DNA from: Gemmatimonadaceae bacterium
GTDB lineage: Bacteria; Gemmatimonadota; Gemmatimonadetes; Gemmatimonadales; Gemmatimonadaceae
DNA: 36,351 nucleotides
NCBI GenBank assembly: GCA_025362635.1
Contig: JANYFO010000148.1
Span: 1-36,351 of the forward strand
Direction: 5' to 3'
In this document: in pieces, positions 25,573 through 33,305 of the stretch
Layout: every line of letters begins with the position of its first letter
Position numbering within the stretch: the first letter of the stretch is position 1
Program-made: the position numbers and the translations under genes
The notes under the pieces: model-generated
Database searches by the model: none
Seen by the model: only the letters and a program-made list of their open reading frames with translations
What the model was told of the DNA's origin: nothing

Positions 25573-26601
25573 CGTAGCGCGGAGTAGCGCGTCGGCAATA
25601 TTCGGAAGCGCCAACACTTCAACTGCCGCATTAAGCAAAACCGCTTCACGAGGCATTCCATACACAACGGAAGTGGCCTCGTCTTGCGCGACAGTAAATG
25701 CACCGGCCTCGCGCATGGCTAACATGCCTTTGGCACCATCCACGCCCATCCCGGTGAGAAGCGCGGCGACGGCATTGCGTCCGCCGCTCCGCGCGACACT
25801 TTGAAATAGCACATCGACCGCAGGCCGTTGGTGATGAACAAGTGGACCATCCTTGACGCGCACCACCCACCGCGCACCGCTGGCTTGTACAATAAGATGT
25901 TTGCCTCCAGGGGCGATCAGCGCGAGACCGGGAATTACAGAATCGCCGTCGCACGCCTCTTGCACGCGCATCGCACAGACGCCGTCGAGCCGCTTGGCAA
26001 ACGACGCCGTGAAGTGTTCCGGCATGTGCTGCACAATCACAGTGCCGGGCGCGTCCACCGGGAACTGACGCAATACGTGTTCGATTGCCTGCGTCCCGCC
26101 GGTGGATGCGCCGAGCGCGATGATCTTGTTCGTTGCAACAATACCGGCCATCGCTCCGAACGGAGCCATCGCGATGACGGTCGACGACTCGATGCGTCGC
26201 GTAACGCGCGCGAAGGATGCCGCGCGCACCGCACGGACAAGTGCATCGCCAATATCTCTCGTAGCAAGTGACGATCCGGGCTTCGCGATCACGTCCACGG
26301 CGCCAAGCGCGAGCGCGCGCAATGCCGTTTCGCTGTTCTGCGGGGTCAGCGAGCTTACGACAATCACGGGAAGCGGAAAGTGTTGCATGAGTTTGGCCAG
26401 AAATGACAGCCCATCCATGCGCGGCATCTCGATGTCGAGCGTGATGACATCGGGACGCAATTCCACGATGCGTTCGCGTGCGTCGTACGGATCGGTGGCA
26501 GTGCCAACCACTTCAATGTCCGCATGTTTCGAAAGTGCTTCGGCTAGCATACGCCGCACCAGCGCAGAATCGTCGACAATCAACACGCGTACGGCCGCCA
26601 T
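25555..26601 (-). CDS. cheB: Chemotaxis response regulator protein-glutamate methylesterase CheB
   Basis: Receiver MAAVRVLIVDDSALVRRMLAEALSKH...DVITLDIEMPRMDGLSFL; methylesterase ALGASTGGTQAIEHVLRQFPVDAPGTVIVQHMPEHFT...LTGMGVDGAKGMLAMREAG. Confidence 0.96.
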   Translation of the reverse strand: MAAVRVLIVDDSALVRRMLAEALSKHADIEVVGTATDPYDARERIVELRPDVITLDIEMPRMDGLSFLAKLMQHFPLPVIVVSSLTPQNSETALRALALGAVDVIAKPGSSLATRDIGDALVRAVRAASFARVTRRIESSTVIAMAPFGAMAGIVATNKIIALGASTGGTQAIEHVLRQFPVDAPGTVIVQHMPEHFTASFAKRLDGVCAMRVQEACDGDSVIPGLALIAPGGKHLIVQASGARWVVRVKDGPLVHHQRPAVDVLFQSVARSGGRNAVAALLTGMGVDGAKGMLAMREAGAFTVAQDEATSVVYGMPREAVLLNAAVEVLALPNIADALLRATLVDAR

Positions 26602-26602
26602 A

Positions 26603-27109
26603 CTAAAGCCTCCGCTCCACACCGTTCACGCACACCGTGACGTCGCCATTCGTCACGTCAATCCACACGTTGCGTGCGATTTGCGAGCCGCCCAGATCGC
26701 TGGCGTGCACCTCGACGCCGTTACGCAGCAACAGCGAGGCAAACGCGCGCGCATTGTGTAATCCGATTTTGAAACGATCAGCGTGCATTGAAACGCCCGC
26801 ATGCGCACCGCCCGCGACAACAAGGCGCATCCGTGATTTCTGCGCGCCCAACGCGTAGCATGCTTTGAACAGCATCGGCACACCGCTGTCGACGAACATG
26901 GCGGGGCGTACACGCTGTTGTGGTTTGTCAATCGATCCCGTCGGGAGCATCACGTGCAACAAACCAGCCACCTGCACGATGGGATCGTACACCACGACAC
27001 CGAGACAACTGCCTAGCGCATACGTAATCAATCGTTCGCCAGCGGTGGCCGACACTTTGCAATCGGCAATGCCAACGACGCGTTCGACGTACCGTGCGAG
27101 CGCGGACAT
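26603..27109 (-). CDS. cheD: Chemoreceptor glutamine deamidase CheD
   Basis: LITYALGSCLGVVVYDPIVQVAGLLHVMLP...MRLVVAGGAHAG: catalytic Cys/His motifs of CheD. Confidence 0.93.
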   Translation of the reverse strand: MSALARYVERVVGIADCKVSATAGERLITYALGSCLGVVVYDPIVQVAGLLHVMLPTGSIDKPQQRVRPAMFVDSGVPMLFKACYALGAQKSRMRLVVAGGAHAGVSMHADRFKIGLHNARAFASLLLRNGVEVHASDLGGSQIARNVWIDVTNGDVTVCVNGVERRL

Positions 27110-27110
27110 T

Positions 27111-27959
27111 CTACTTGACGTACACCGCAGGTTGCACGTAGCGAAAGCGATGTGCGAGCCCTGTCAAACTTTCGCTGTGACCAACAAACAAATGTCCTCC
27201 AGGTCGCAGCATACCCCAAAACCGTTCAACCAGCCGTTGCTGCGTACCCTTGTCAAAATAAATCATCACATTGCGGCAAAAAATAGCATCGAATGGTCCC
27301 TGCATCGGCCATGTGTCCATCAGGTTGAGCTTTGCGAAATGCACGAGGCGACGAAGCGTCGGCATGGCTTCATACACCGGACGCCCGTGCGCGTCCTCGC
27401 GCTGCGTCCAGTAGCGCTGCACCCAGGGGCGCGGAACGTCGATCATCGTGTCTACAGCGTACGCGGCGGATTTAGCGGTCGATAATACGCGGTGACTGAT
27501 ATCCGTTGCAAGCACACGCACATCGCGCGTTGCAATGTGTGGATACGTCTCATTTAAAAGCATCGCCAACGTATACGCTTCCTCGCCCGTGGAACATCCC
27601 GCGCTCCACACTCGCACGGATCCCGTCAGGCTGGGCAGCACATAAGTGCGCAGATAGTCAAAGTGCGCGACCTCGCGCAGAAAACTCGTCTTATTCGTGG
27701 TAAGTACGTCAATCATTTCCGCGAACTCGCGACGGTCCGGCTCCGACTCGACACGATGCAAATACGTCTCGAAATCCGTAAGACCGAGCGCACGCAATCG
27801 GCGCGTCAATCTTGCCCGAACCAACCCTTCTTTCCCTTCGCGCATGCGAATGCCAGCATGATCGTACAGCCAGCGCACAATTTGTGTGAATTGCTTGGCG
27901 GTCAGCTCGCACTCGGCAAATACTACATCCGGGGCCTGTGGCCGTGATATCGACGTCAT
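27111..27959 (-). CDS. cheR: Chemotaxis protein methyltransferase CheR
   Basis: LTAKQFTQIVRWLYDHAGIRMREGKEGLVRARLTRRLRALG; VRVWSAGCSTGEEAYTLAMLL; FDAIFCRNVMIYFDKGTQQRLVERFWGMLRPGGHLFVGHSESL. Confidence 0.95.
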   Translation of the reverse strand: MTSISRPQAPDVVFAECELTAKQFTQIVRWLYDHAGIRMREGKEGLVRARLTRRLRALGLTDFETYLHRVESEPDRREFAEMIDVLTTNKTSFLREVAHFDYLRTYVLPSLTGSVRVWSAGCSTGEEAYTLAMLLNETYPHIATRDVRVLATDISHRVLSTAKSAAYAVDTMIDVPRPWVQRYWTQREDAHGRPVYEAMPTLRRLVHFAKLNLMDTWPMQGPFDAIFCRNVMIYFDKGTQQRLVERFWGMLRPGGHLFVGHSESLTGLAHRFRYVQPAVYVK

Positions 27960-27972
27960 CGCGTCCGCGCGC

Positions 27973-28467
27973 TTAGTACGCGTGTGCCGGAACTGCCTCA
28001 AGTATGTCGAGCTCATCGGCGGCGAGTACTCGATCGATGTCGAGTAGCAATCGCACACGACCGCCTGCCTTCCCGATACCGAGCAGGAACTCCGTGCGAA
28101 TTCCCGCACCGAAGCTTGGTGCGTCCTCCACATCACCCTCGGTGATGGTCACCACCTCACTGACACGGTCGACCACAATGCCCGTTTGCACGCCCTGCAT
28201 TTGCACCACAATGATGCAGCCATCGATTACGCCGTCCTGTGTCATCCCAAATTTTGCACGGAGGTCAGTGATGGGAATGACTTTCCCACGCAAATTGATC
28301 ACACCACGCACGAAATCTGGCATCCGTGGCACGCGCGTAATTGGTTGCATGCCAATAATTTCGCTCACCTTCAGGATTTCTACACCGTACTCCTCATTCG
28401 CGAGATAGAACGTAAGATATTTGCCAACGCGCGTGTTACCGCTCGGTCCATCCTGCTGCATATGCAT
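27973..28467 (-). CDS. cheW: Chemotaxis coupling protein CheW
   Basis: KYLTFYLANEEYGVEILKVSEIIGMQPITRVPRMPDFVRGVINLRGKVIPITDLRAKFGM. Confidence 0.95.
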   Translation of the reverse strand: MHMQQDGPSGNTRVGKYLTFYLANEEYGVEILKVSEIIGMQPITRVPRMPDFVRGVINLRGKVIPITDLRAKFGMTQDGVIDGCIIVVQMQGVQTGIVVDRVSEVVTITEGDVEDAPSFGAGIRTEFLLGIGKAGGRVRLLLDIDRVLAADELDILEAVPAHAY

Positions 28468-28504
28468 GACTCACTCAGTGGTGAAGAGGTCCATCTTGTG
28501 TTGC

Positions 28505-30532
28505 TTATGCCGCAGCGTCGCGGTGATGATTTCGAACTTGCCGAAGCGACGTCATCTCACTGCTGCGCTCGAGCGTAATGATCTCGTTCACGTCGAGGAT
28601 CAATCCAACGCGCCCGTCTCCAAGAATTGCCCCGCCACTTACACCGGGTACCTTGCCGAGGGCGGCACCGAGTGTCTTGGCGACCACCTGCTGCTGACCA
28701 AGCAGTTCATCAACCAATAAGGCCGATCGACGTTCGCCTTCGCCAACAATCATCAGCAAACCATCGAGCGGACTTTCGATCGCATCGACCACATTGAAGA
28801 GACGATGCAAGCGGATGATTGGCATCAAGGCGCCGCGCAGCAGCACGACTTCACCTTTGCCGGCTACCGTTGAAAGCATAGAACGCTCTGGACGAAAACT
28901 CATGTGAATGTTCGTGAGCGGAACGACAAAACGCTCGGCACCGACGCGCACTAACATGCCATCCGTCACCGCGAGCGTGAGTGGCAGACGAATGGAAAAC
29001 GTGGTGCCGCTACCGGTCGATGATCGAATCTCCACGCGGCCGCGGATGGACTCAAGATTTCGTCGTACGACATCCATGCCCACGCCGCGTCCGGACAGAT
29101 CGGTGACCGCATCTGCAGTTGAAAATCCGGGTGCAAAAATCAACGCGAATACATCATTGTCGGACATACCCTTGTCAGATTCAATCAGTCCTTTCTCAAT
29201 TGCTTTGCGCACCAACTTCTCGCGATGTAGTCCGCGACCGTCATCGACGAGCTCCACGACCACATTGCCGGAGGCATAAAACGCTGACAGTCGCACCACG
29301 CCTTCGCGCGCTTTCCCTACACGTTCGCGCTCGTCAGGGCTCTCAATGCCGTGGTCCACGGCATTTCGTACCATGTGCACTAACGGATCACCGAGCAGAT
29401 CCGCCAACGTACGATCAATTTCTACATCATTCCCGTCAGTAATAAACTGCACCTCCTTGCCCGCTTTTACCGATGTATCGCGCACCACGCGTGTCAGCTT
29501 CTGGAACGTTGTTCGCAGCGGCACCATACGCATCGACATGCTCAACGCCTGTAACTCACGCACAATTTTCCCAGCGTGCGTCACTTTGCGCTGCAATGCA
29601 TGCCGAGTCTTAGTGTCGAATAATTCGTCACCGGCGATCATCGATTGCGCAATCACGAGCTCACCGACCATATCGATTAAGCGATCGAGACGATCCGTGC
29701 GCACACGAATGGTTGCGTCACTCGCTGCGGCAACGCGTTCGGCCTTTGCAGCAACGGGGACGGTGGCGTGCAGCTTCGATGGCACGGTTGCTGACGCGTC
29801 AAAGTGCGCGAGTGCGTACACCAGGTCGTGATATCCGCAGGGAACGGCCAACGCGCCATCGCCAGCCAGCGCGACTTCCACGGCAGCGAGCAATTCCTTC
29901 AGCATGTCGACGGAGCGAAGCGAAAGGTCCGCGCACGATCGCGTGTACGCGATTTCCTTTTCTCGCACTCGACTGAGTAGCGATTCCACGTTGTGCGCAA
30001 ACGCTGTCAAGCGCGCCAATCCGAGAAATGCCGACGTGCCTTTCACCGTGTGAAATGCACGAAATACCGTGTTGACGGCCTCCACATCGCTCGGATCGTC
30101 TTCGAGGCGCAATAGTGCCGCCTCGCTGCCCGCGAGGTACTCGTGGCTTTCGATGAGGAAGTCCGGGAGCAGCTCGCGATCCGCGTCCGCTGGGAGTTGT
30201 TCGGAATTTTCATCGGACGGTGTGTCGCGCGTGGGCGCTACCGCACGAACCGCAACGTGATGCGCCGGCGTGGATCCGGCATTAACGCGCAGGGCTGCCT
30301 CGATGGCATCGTTCACTTCGGTAAACGCCGCAGTGGCGTCTGTGGCTGCTCCGTTCACGAGCATACCGAGGACGCGCGCGGCGCGGGCCACGAACGGCTG
30401 CGCCGGTAGCGATACGCCATTCTCGAAAGCGAGATCGGCGAGCGCATCACGCAGGCGTGCGAGATCGACGGTATCCGTCGCGTCCAACTGCAGGAGAAGT
30501 GTGGCCGCATCATCGAGTGTTAGGAGTACCAT
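28505..30532 (-). CDS. cheA: Chemotaxis histidine kinase CheA
   Basis: Hpt FRAFHTVKGTSAFLGLARLTAFAHNVESLL; HATPase DPLVHMVRNAVDHGIESPDER...FAPGFSTADAVTDLSGRGVGMDVVRRN; C-terminal CheW-like domain. ATG at 30532 preferred (ORF to 30583). Confidence 0.95.
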   Translation of the reverse strand: MVLLTLDDAATLLLQLDATDTVDLARLRDALADLAFENGVSLPAQPFVARAARVLGMLVNGAATDATAAFTEVNDAIEAALRVNAGSTPAHHVAVRAVAPTRDTPSDENSEQLPADADRELLPDFLIESHEYLAGSEAALLRLEDDPSDVEAVNTVFRAFHTVKGTSAFLGLARLTAFAHNVESLLSRVREKEIAYTRSCADLSLRSVDMLKELLAAVEVALAGDGALAVPCGYHDLVYALAHFDASATVPSKLHATVPVAAKAERVAAASDATIRVRTDRLDRLIDMVGELVIAQSMIAGDELFDTKTRHALQRKVTHAGKIVRELQALSMSMRMVPLRTTFQKLTRVVRDTSVKAGKEVQFITDGNDVEIDRTLADLLGDPLVHMVRNAVDHGIESPDERERVGKAREGVVRLSAFYASGNVVVELVDDGRGLHREKLVRKAIEKGLIESDKGMSDNDVFALIFAPGFSTADAVTDLSGRGVGMDVVRRNLESIRGRVEIRSSTGSGTTFSIRLPLTLAVTDGMLVRVGAERFVVPLTNIHMSFRPERSMLSTVAGKGEVVLLRGALMPIIRLHRLFNVVDAIESPLDGLLMIVGEGERRSALLVDELLGQQQVVAKTLGAALGKVPGVSGGAILGDGRVGLILDVNEIITLERSSEMTSLRQVRNHHRDAAA

Positions 30533-30595
30533 GCGGTAAGTATCGGGAGCTCGCTTCCACAGGTTGAGACTCTGCGTCAACAATCGTGGACATGC

Positions 30596-30627
30596 GAACG
30601 GCTCGCGTCCGAAGACACGAGCCGTTC
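30596..30627 (-). terminator. Strong intercistronic hairpin with C(UUCG)G loop downstream of cheZ
   Basis: Minus strand GAACGGCTCGTGTC-TTCG-GACGCGAGCCGTTC: 14 bp stem with a single G.U wobble and a UUCG tetraloop; no strong U tract follows. Confidence 0.7.
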
Positions 30628-30650
30628 ACGCCGCGGGCTGCCGGGGGGGC

Positions 30651-31331
30651 CTACACCGCGGGCAATCGAATTCCGGTAAAGATTTCGTCCGCAAGCGCCT
30701 GACGACCTTCGATGTTCTTCGTACTTGCATTGGGATCATAGATCATTTCGTCCGGAGCACTATACCGTTTACCGCGATACTGTTCGTCAAAGCTGGTGTC
30801 GAACAAGCGCGCAATATCCGCTAGTCGATCTTCCATTTCGACCAAAACCGCCGAGGCATGATTGAGTTGCTGCGTGGTAATGTCTTGGAATTGCAACGCG
30901 CTCATCATGAGAAACAGTTCGTCACGCAAGGTCCCGCGCAGTGCACTGGCTTTGGCGCGATTGGGTACGGCCTGCGCGTCATTGGCATCGAGGGCGTCCA
31001 CGATCTGCGCGGCACGATCGCACGCGTCGAGAATATTGGTCGCTGCATCCTCTGTCGCCGTCGTGACTTCGCGGAGTTTGTCTTGCGTAACTTGAAATTT
31101 TTGTAACGCGGAGCTCTGGAGTGCTGTGCGCGTGTCACGTAAGCGTGATAGCACTTCAAGAATCTGCGCATTTGCACGCTGCAGAATGGCTGGCAGCTCG
31201 GCGACGCCGGCCTCGCAAAGCATCGGTTCGCCGCGTAGGTCGTGAATCTCTTGATCCACCAATCGCAACGCGGCTTCCGACTCATACAGCACTTCGTGCG
31301 CTCGATGACTAATCATCGCGGGCGTCGTCAC
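30651..31331 (-). CDS. cheZ: Protein phosphatase CheZ
   Basis: DELFLMMSALQFQDITTQQLNHASAVLVEMEDRL matches the CheZ QFQDxTxQ catalytic region; sits between cheY and cheA. Start 31331 or 31316. Confidence 0.85.
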   Translation of the reverse strand: MTTPAMISHRAHEVLYESEAALRLVDQEIHDLRGEPMLCEAGVAELPAILQRANAQILEVLSRLRDTRTALQSSALQKFQVTQDKLREVTTATEDAATNILDACDRAAQIVDALDANDAQAVPNRAKASALRGTLRDELFLMMSALQFQDITTQQLNHASAVLVEMEDRLADIARLFDTSFDEQYRGKRYSAPDEMIYDPNASTKNIEGRQALADEIFTGIRLPAV

Positions 31332-31699
31332 GCGGCCGCAGCCAGAAGAAGCGCGTCAATCTTCTCCTTCAGCACTTGCGGCGTAAACGGCTTTACAATG
31401 TAGTTGTTCACGCCCGCCTCCATCGCGGTGAGAATGTCTTCCTTTACTGAGCGCGCGGTTACCATCAGGATCGGAACGTGTTGCCCATCGGATCGTGCAC
31501 GCAATGCTTTCGTAAATTCTGTGCCGCTCATGTTGGGCATATTCCAGTCGGTGATGACGAACTGCACCGAGCTGTCGAACTTGACGAGGGCGTCCTGTCC
31601 GTCACTCGCTTCGATCGTGTCATTGAATCCGATACGCTGCAGCGAATTGACCACGATACGCCGCATGGTCGCGGAGTCGTCAACTACGAGGAACTTCAT
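31328..31699 (-). CDS. cheY: Chemotaxis response regulator CheY
   Basis: MKFLVVDDSATMRRIVVNSLQRIGFNDTIEASDGQDALVKF...FVITDWNMPNMSGTEFTKALRARSDGQHVPILMVTARSVKEDILTAMEAGVNNYIVKPFTPQVLKEKI. Confidence 0.96.
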   Translation of the reverse strand: MKFLVVDDSATMRRIVVNSLQRIGFNDTIEASDGQDALVKFDSSVQFVITDWNMPNMSGTEFTKALRARSDGQHVPILMVTARSVKEDILTAMEAGVNNYIVKPFTPQVLKEKIDALLLAAAA

Positions 31700-31743
31700 T
31701 CTACCAGTCTCCTAAATGCGCTGGTCAGTGTGGACAGTCGAAA

Positions 31744-32055
31744 CTACAGATCGCCGCGCGTGAGAATGCGTCGCGCCACCTGATCAACCACGTCGAGCGT
31801 GTTGTACGCGCCGGTTAGTACTTTGGTGCGCAGCTCGGCGACACGCTCGGGATCGAACGTGCTCTTCGCGTCGGCCTCGATCCGACCAACCAGCGAACGC
31901 CCGGAATCCGAAATTGTGACGGAATCCGATTTTGTCGGAGCCGCCGTGTTGGCCTGCGCTGCTGCCTCGTTCGGACGACCTGTGGCTGGACTGCCCGCGG
32001 TCGTCGGTCGATCAGGGCGCAACGGGTCAAACATGCTTCCGTTAATTCGCATCAA
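31744..32055 (-). CDS. flgM: Anti-sigma-28 factor FlgM
   Basis: SDSVTISDSGRSLVGRIEADAKSTFDPERVAELRTKVLTGAYNTLDVVDQVARRIL, typical FlgM C-terminal pattern, within flagellar cluster. Confidence 0.85.
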   Translation of the reverse strand: MMRINGSMFDPLRPDRPTTAGSPATGRPNEAAAQANTAAPTKSDSVTISDSGRSLVGRIEADAKSTFDPERVAELRTKVLTGAYNTLDVVDQVARRILTRGDL

Positions 32056-32076
32056 GTTTCCTCCTCATCTGTGTGA

Positions 32077-32104
32077 CTATCGGCACATCTGCCCAATTAC
32101 TTGA
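32077..32104 (-). promoter_or_regulatory. Putative sigma-28 (FliA) promoter of flgM
   Basis: Minus strand TCAAGTAA-N12-GCCGATAG versus FliA consensus TAAAGTTT-N11-GCCGATAA: 7/8 match in -10 and 5/8 in -35, located between the upstream ORF stop (32128) and flgM start. Confidence 0.5.
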
Positions 32105-32127
32105 GCCGGGTAATCTTTCGAGCGCTG

Positions 32128-32376
32128 CTAATACCGAACGTCGAGCTGTCGATGGCCCGGTTCCGCCAGAGGCTCCGGCGTCGACATGTACACTTGATGC
32201 CCTGGCCGTTGCAATTGACCACCCTCCTGCGCGAGCACGGTGTGCTTGGCATCCAAGCGCAATCGTTCCACCAACGCATCGTCCGCTGAGAGCAGCGGTT
32301 CGCGCTCATCAGCGTCGAGCTCTGCGAGTTTGTCGCGCAGCAATCCGTCAAATGACGCGGCACCGACCACGATCAT
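32128..32376 (-). CDS. Small protein of unknown function in flagellar cluster
   Basis: 82 aa ORF MIVVGAASFDGLLRDKLAELDADEREPLLSADDALVERLRLDAKHTVLAQEGGQLQRPGHQVYMSTPEPLAEPGHRQLDVRY; start overlaps upstream stop (ATGA), suggesting translational coupling. Confidence 0.55.
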   Translation of the reverse strand: MIVVGAASFDGLLRDKLAELDADEREPLLSADDALVERLRLDAKHTVLAQEGGQLQRPGHQVYMSTPEPLAEPGHRQLDVRY

Positions 32377-32870
32377 CGCACGCGATCCACTTGATGCGGT
32401 AAGGAAAAGGCGGCATAGCCCATCCCCGCACTGCCCGCGCGTTGTACCGAATCCAACTCTGCACGGAGTTCAGCCGCGCGATCGGCGACCCGCTTGGCCA
32501 ACGCCATCGTGGTCCGATGTGTCGAGGATAGCACGGCGCAGACGTCGCTCACTAACGCGTCGGCATCATCCACCAAGCGCTCAGTGGCTGCAAACAACAA
32601 ACTGTCCGCCGTTGGACGTTCCAAGCGCAAGGTCAACAACTGCTCGGATAAGTCAGTCAACATCTGTTCACGCTGCTCCAGCAGGCTAAACAGATGATCG
32701 TCATCGACGCCGACAGCCGCACCGGCCACGAGCGCCAGCGCGTCAGCGTTCGTACAGATTCGGATCGCTTCATGCGCGGCCTTCGCACGCGAGAGCGACC
32801 AAGATTTCTGCGTGGTTCGAGGTACGAGATTCGGATTCACAAACGCCTCACGCCGACTTTTTGACGGCAC
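32373..32870 (-). CDS. FlgN/FliT-like flagellar export chaperone candidate
   Basis: Helical protein with LFSLLEQREQMLTDLSEQLLTLRLERP, position directly after fliS; overlaps fliS by 23 bp. Family assignment by position and style, not a diagnostic motif. Confidence 0.5.
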   Translation of the reverse strand: MPSKSRREAFVNPNLVPRTTQKSWSLSRAKAAHEAIRICTNADALALVAGAAVGVDDDHLFSLLEQREQMLTDLSEQLLTLRLERPTADSLLFAATERLVDDADALVSDVCAVLSSTHRTTMALAKRVADRAAELRAELDSVQRAGSAGMGYAAFSLPHQVDRVR

Positions 32871-33243
32871 TCAGCTGTTCTGCAGCGCCGGCAAATCCAT
32901 CCCGCAAAGAGGTTGCGATGGTCACCAGCTTACGCATCACGCGCAGATCGCCTCGTTGACCGACGTCGACCAGTTCGTACAACATGTACTGATACAGGTC
33001 CGCAAGCTGATTGGAGAGCGATTGGCTCTGCTCAAAATCAAGCGACGCCAGCAGCTCACCTACAAGGTCACGCGCGCGACGGAGTGACGTGACGCGGAGT
33101 TCGAGATTAGTGCGCTCCATCGCAATACGTGCGCGTTCCAGATTGACGACCAGTTGTTCAAAAACGATGACGACCAGACGCTCGCGCGAGGCGGAAAATA
33201 CTTCCATTTCGCGATAGCTGGACGACGGTGTCGCGTAAGACAT
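32848..33243 (-). CDS. fliS: Flagellar export chaperone FliS
   Basis: MSYATPSSSYREMEVFSASRERLVVIVFEQLVVNLERARIAMERTNLELRVTSLRRARDLVGELLASLDFEQSQSLSNQLADLYQYMLYELVDVGQRGDLRVMRKLVTIATSLRDGF. Confidence 0.92.
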   Translation of the reverse strand: MSYATPSSSYREMEVFSASRERLVVIVFEQLVVNLERARIAMERTNLELRVTSLRRARDLVGELLASLDFEQSQSLSNQLADLYQYMLYELVDVGQRGDLRVMRKLVTIATSLRDGFAGAAEQLSAVKKSA

Positions 33244-33305
33244 CGAATACCGGATTGAAGTCGAAGCCGAGAAATTGCGTGCGTCACGATGGAGTATCGG
33301 CATGG

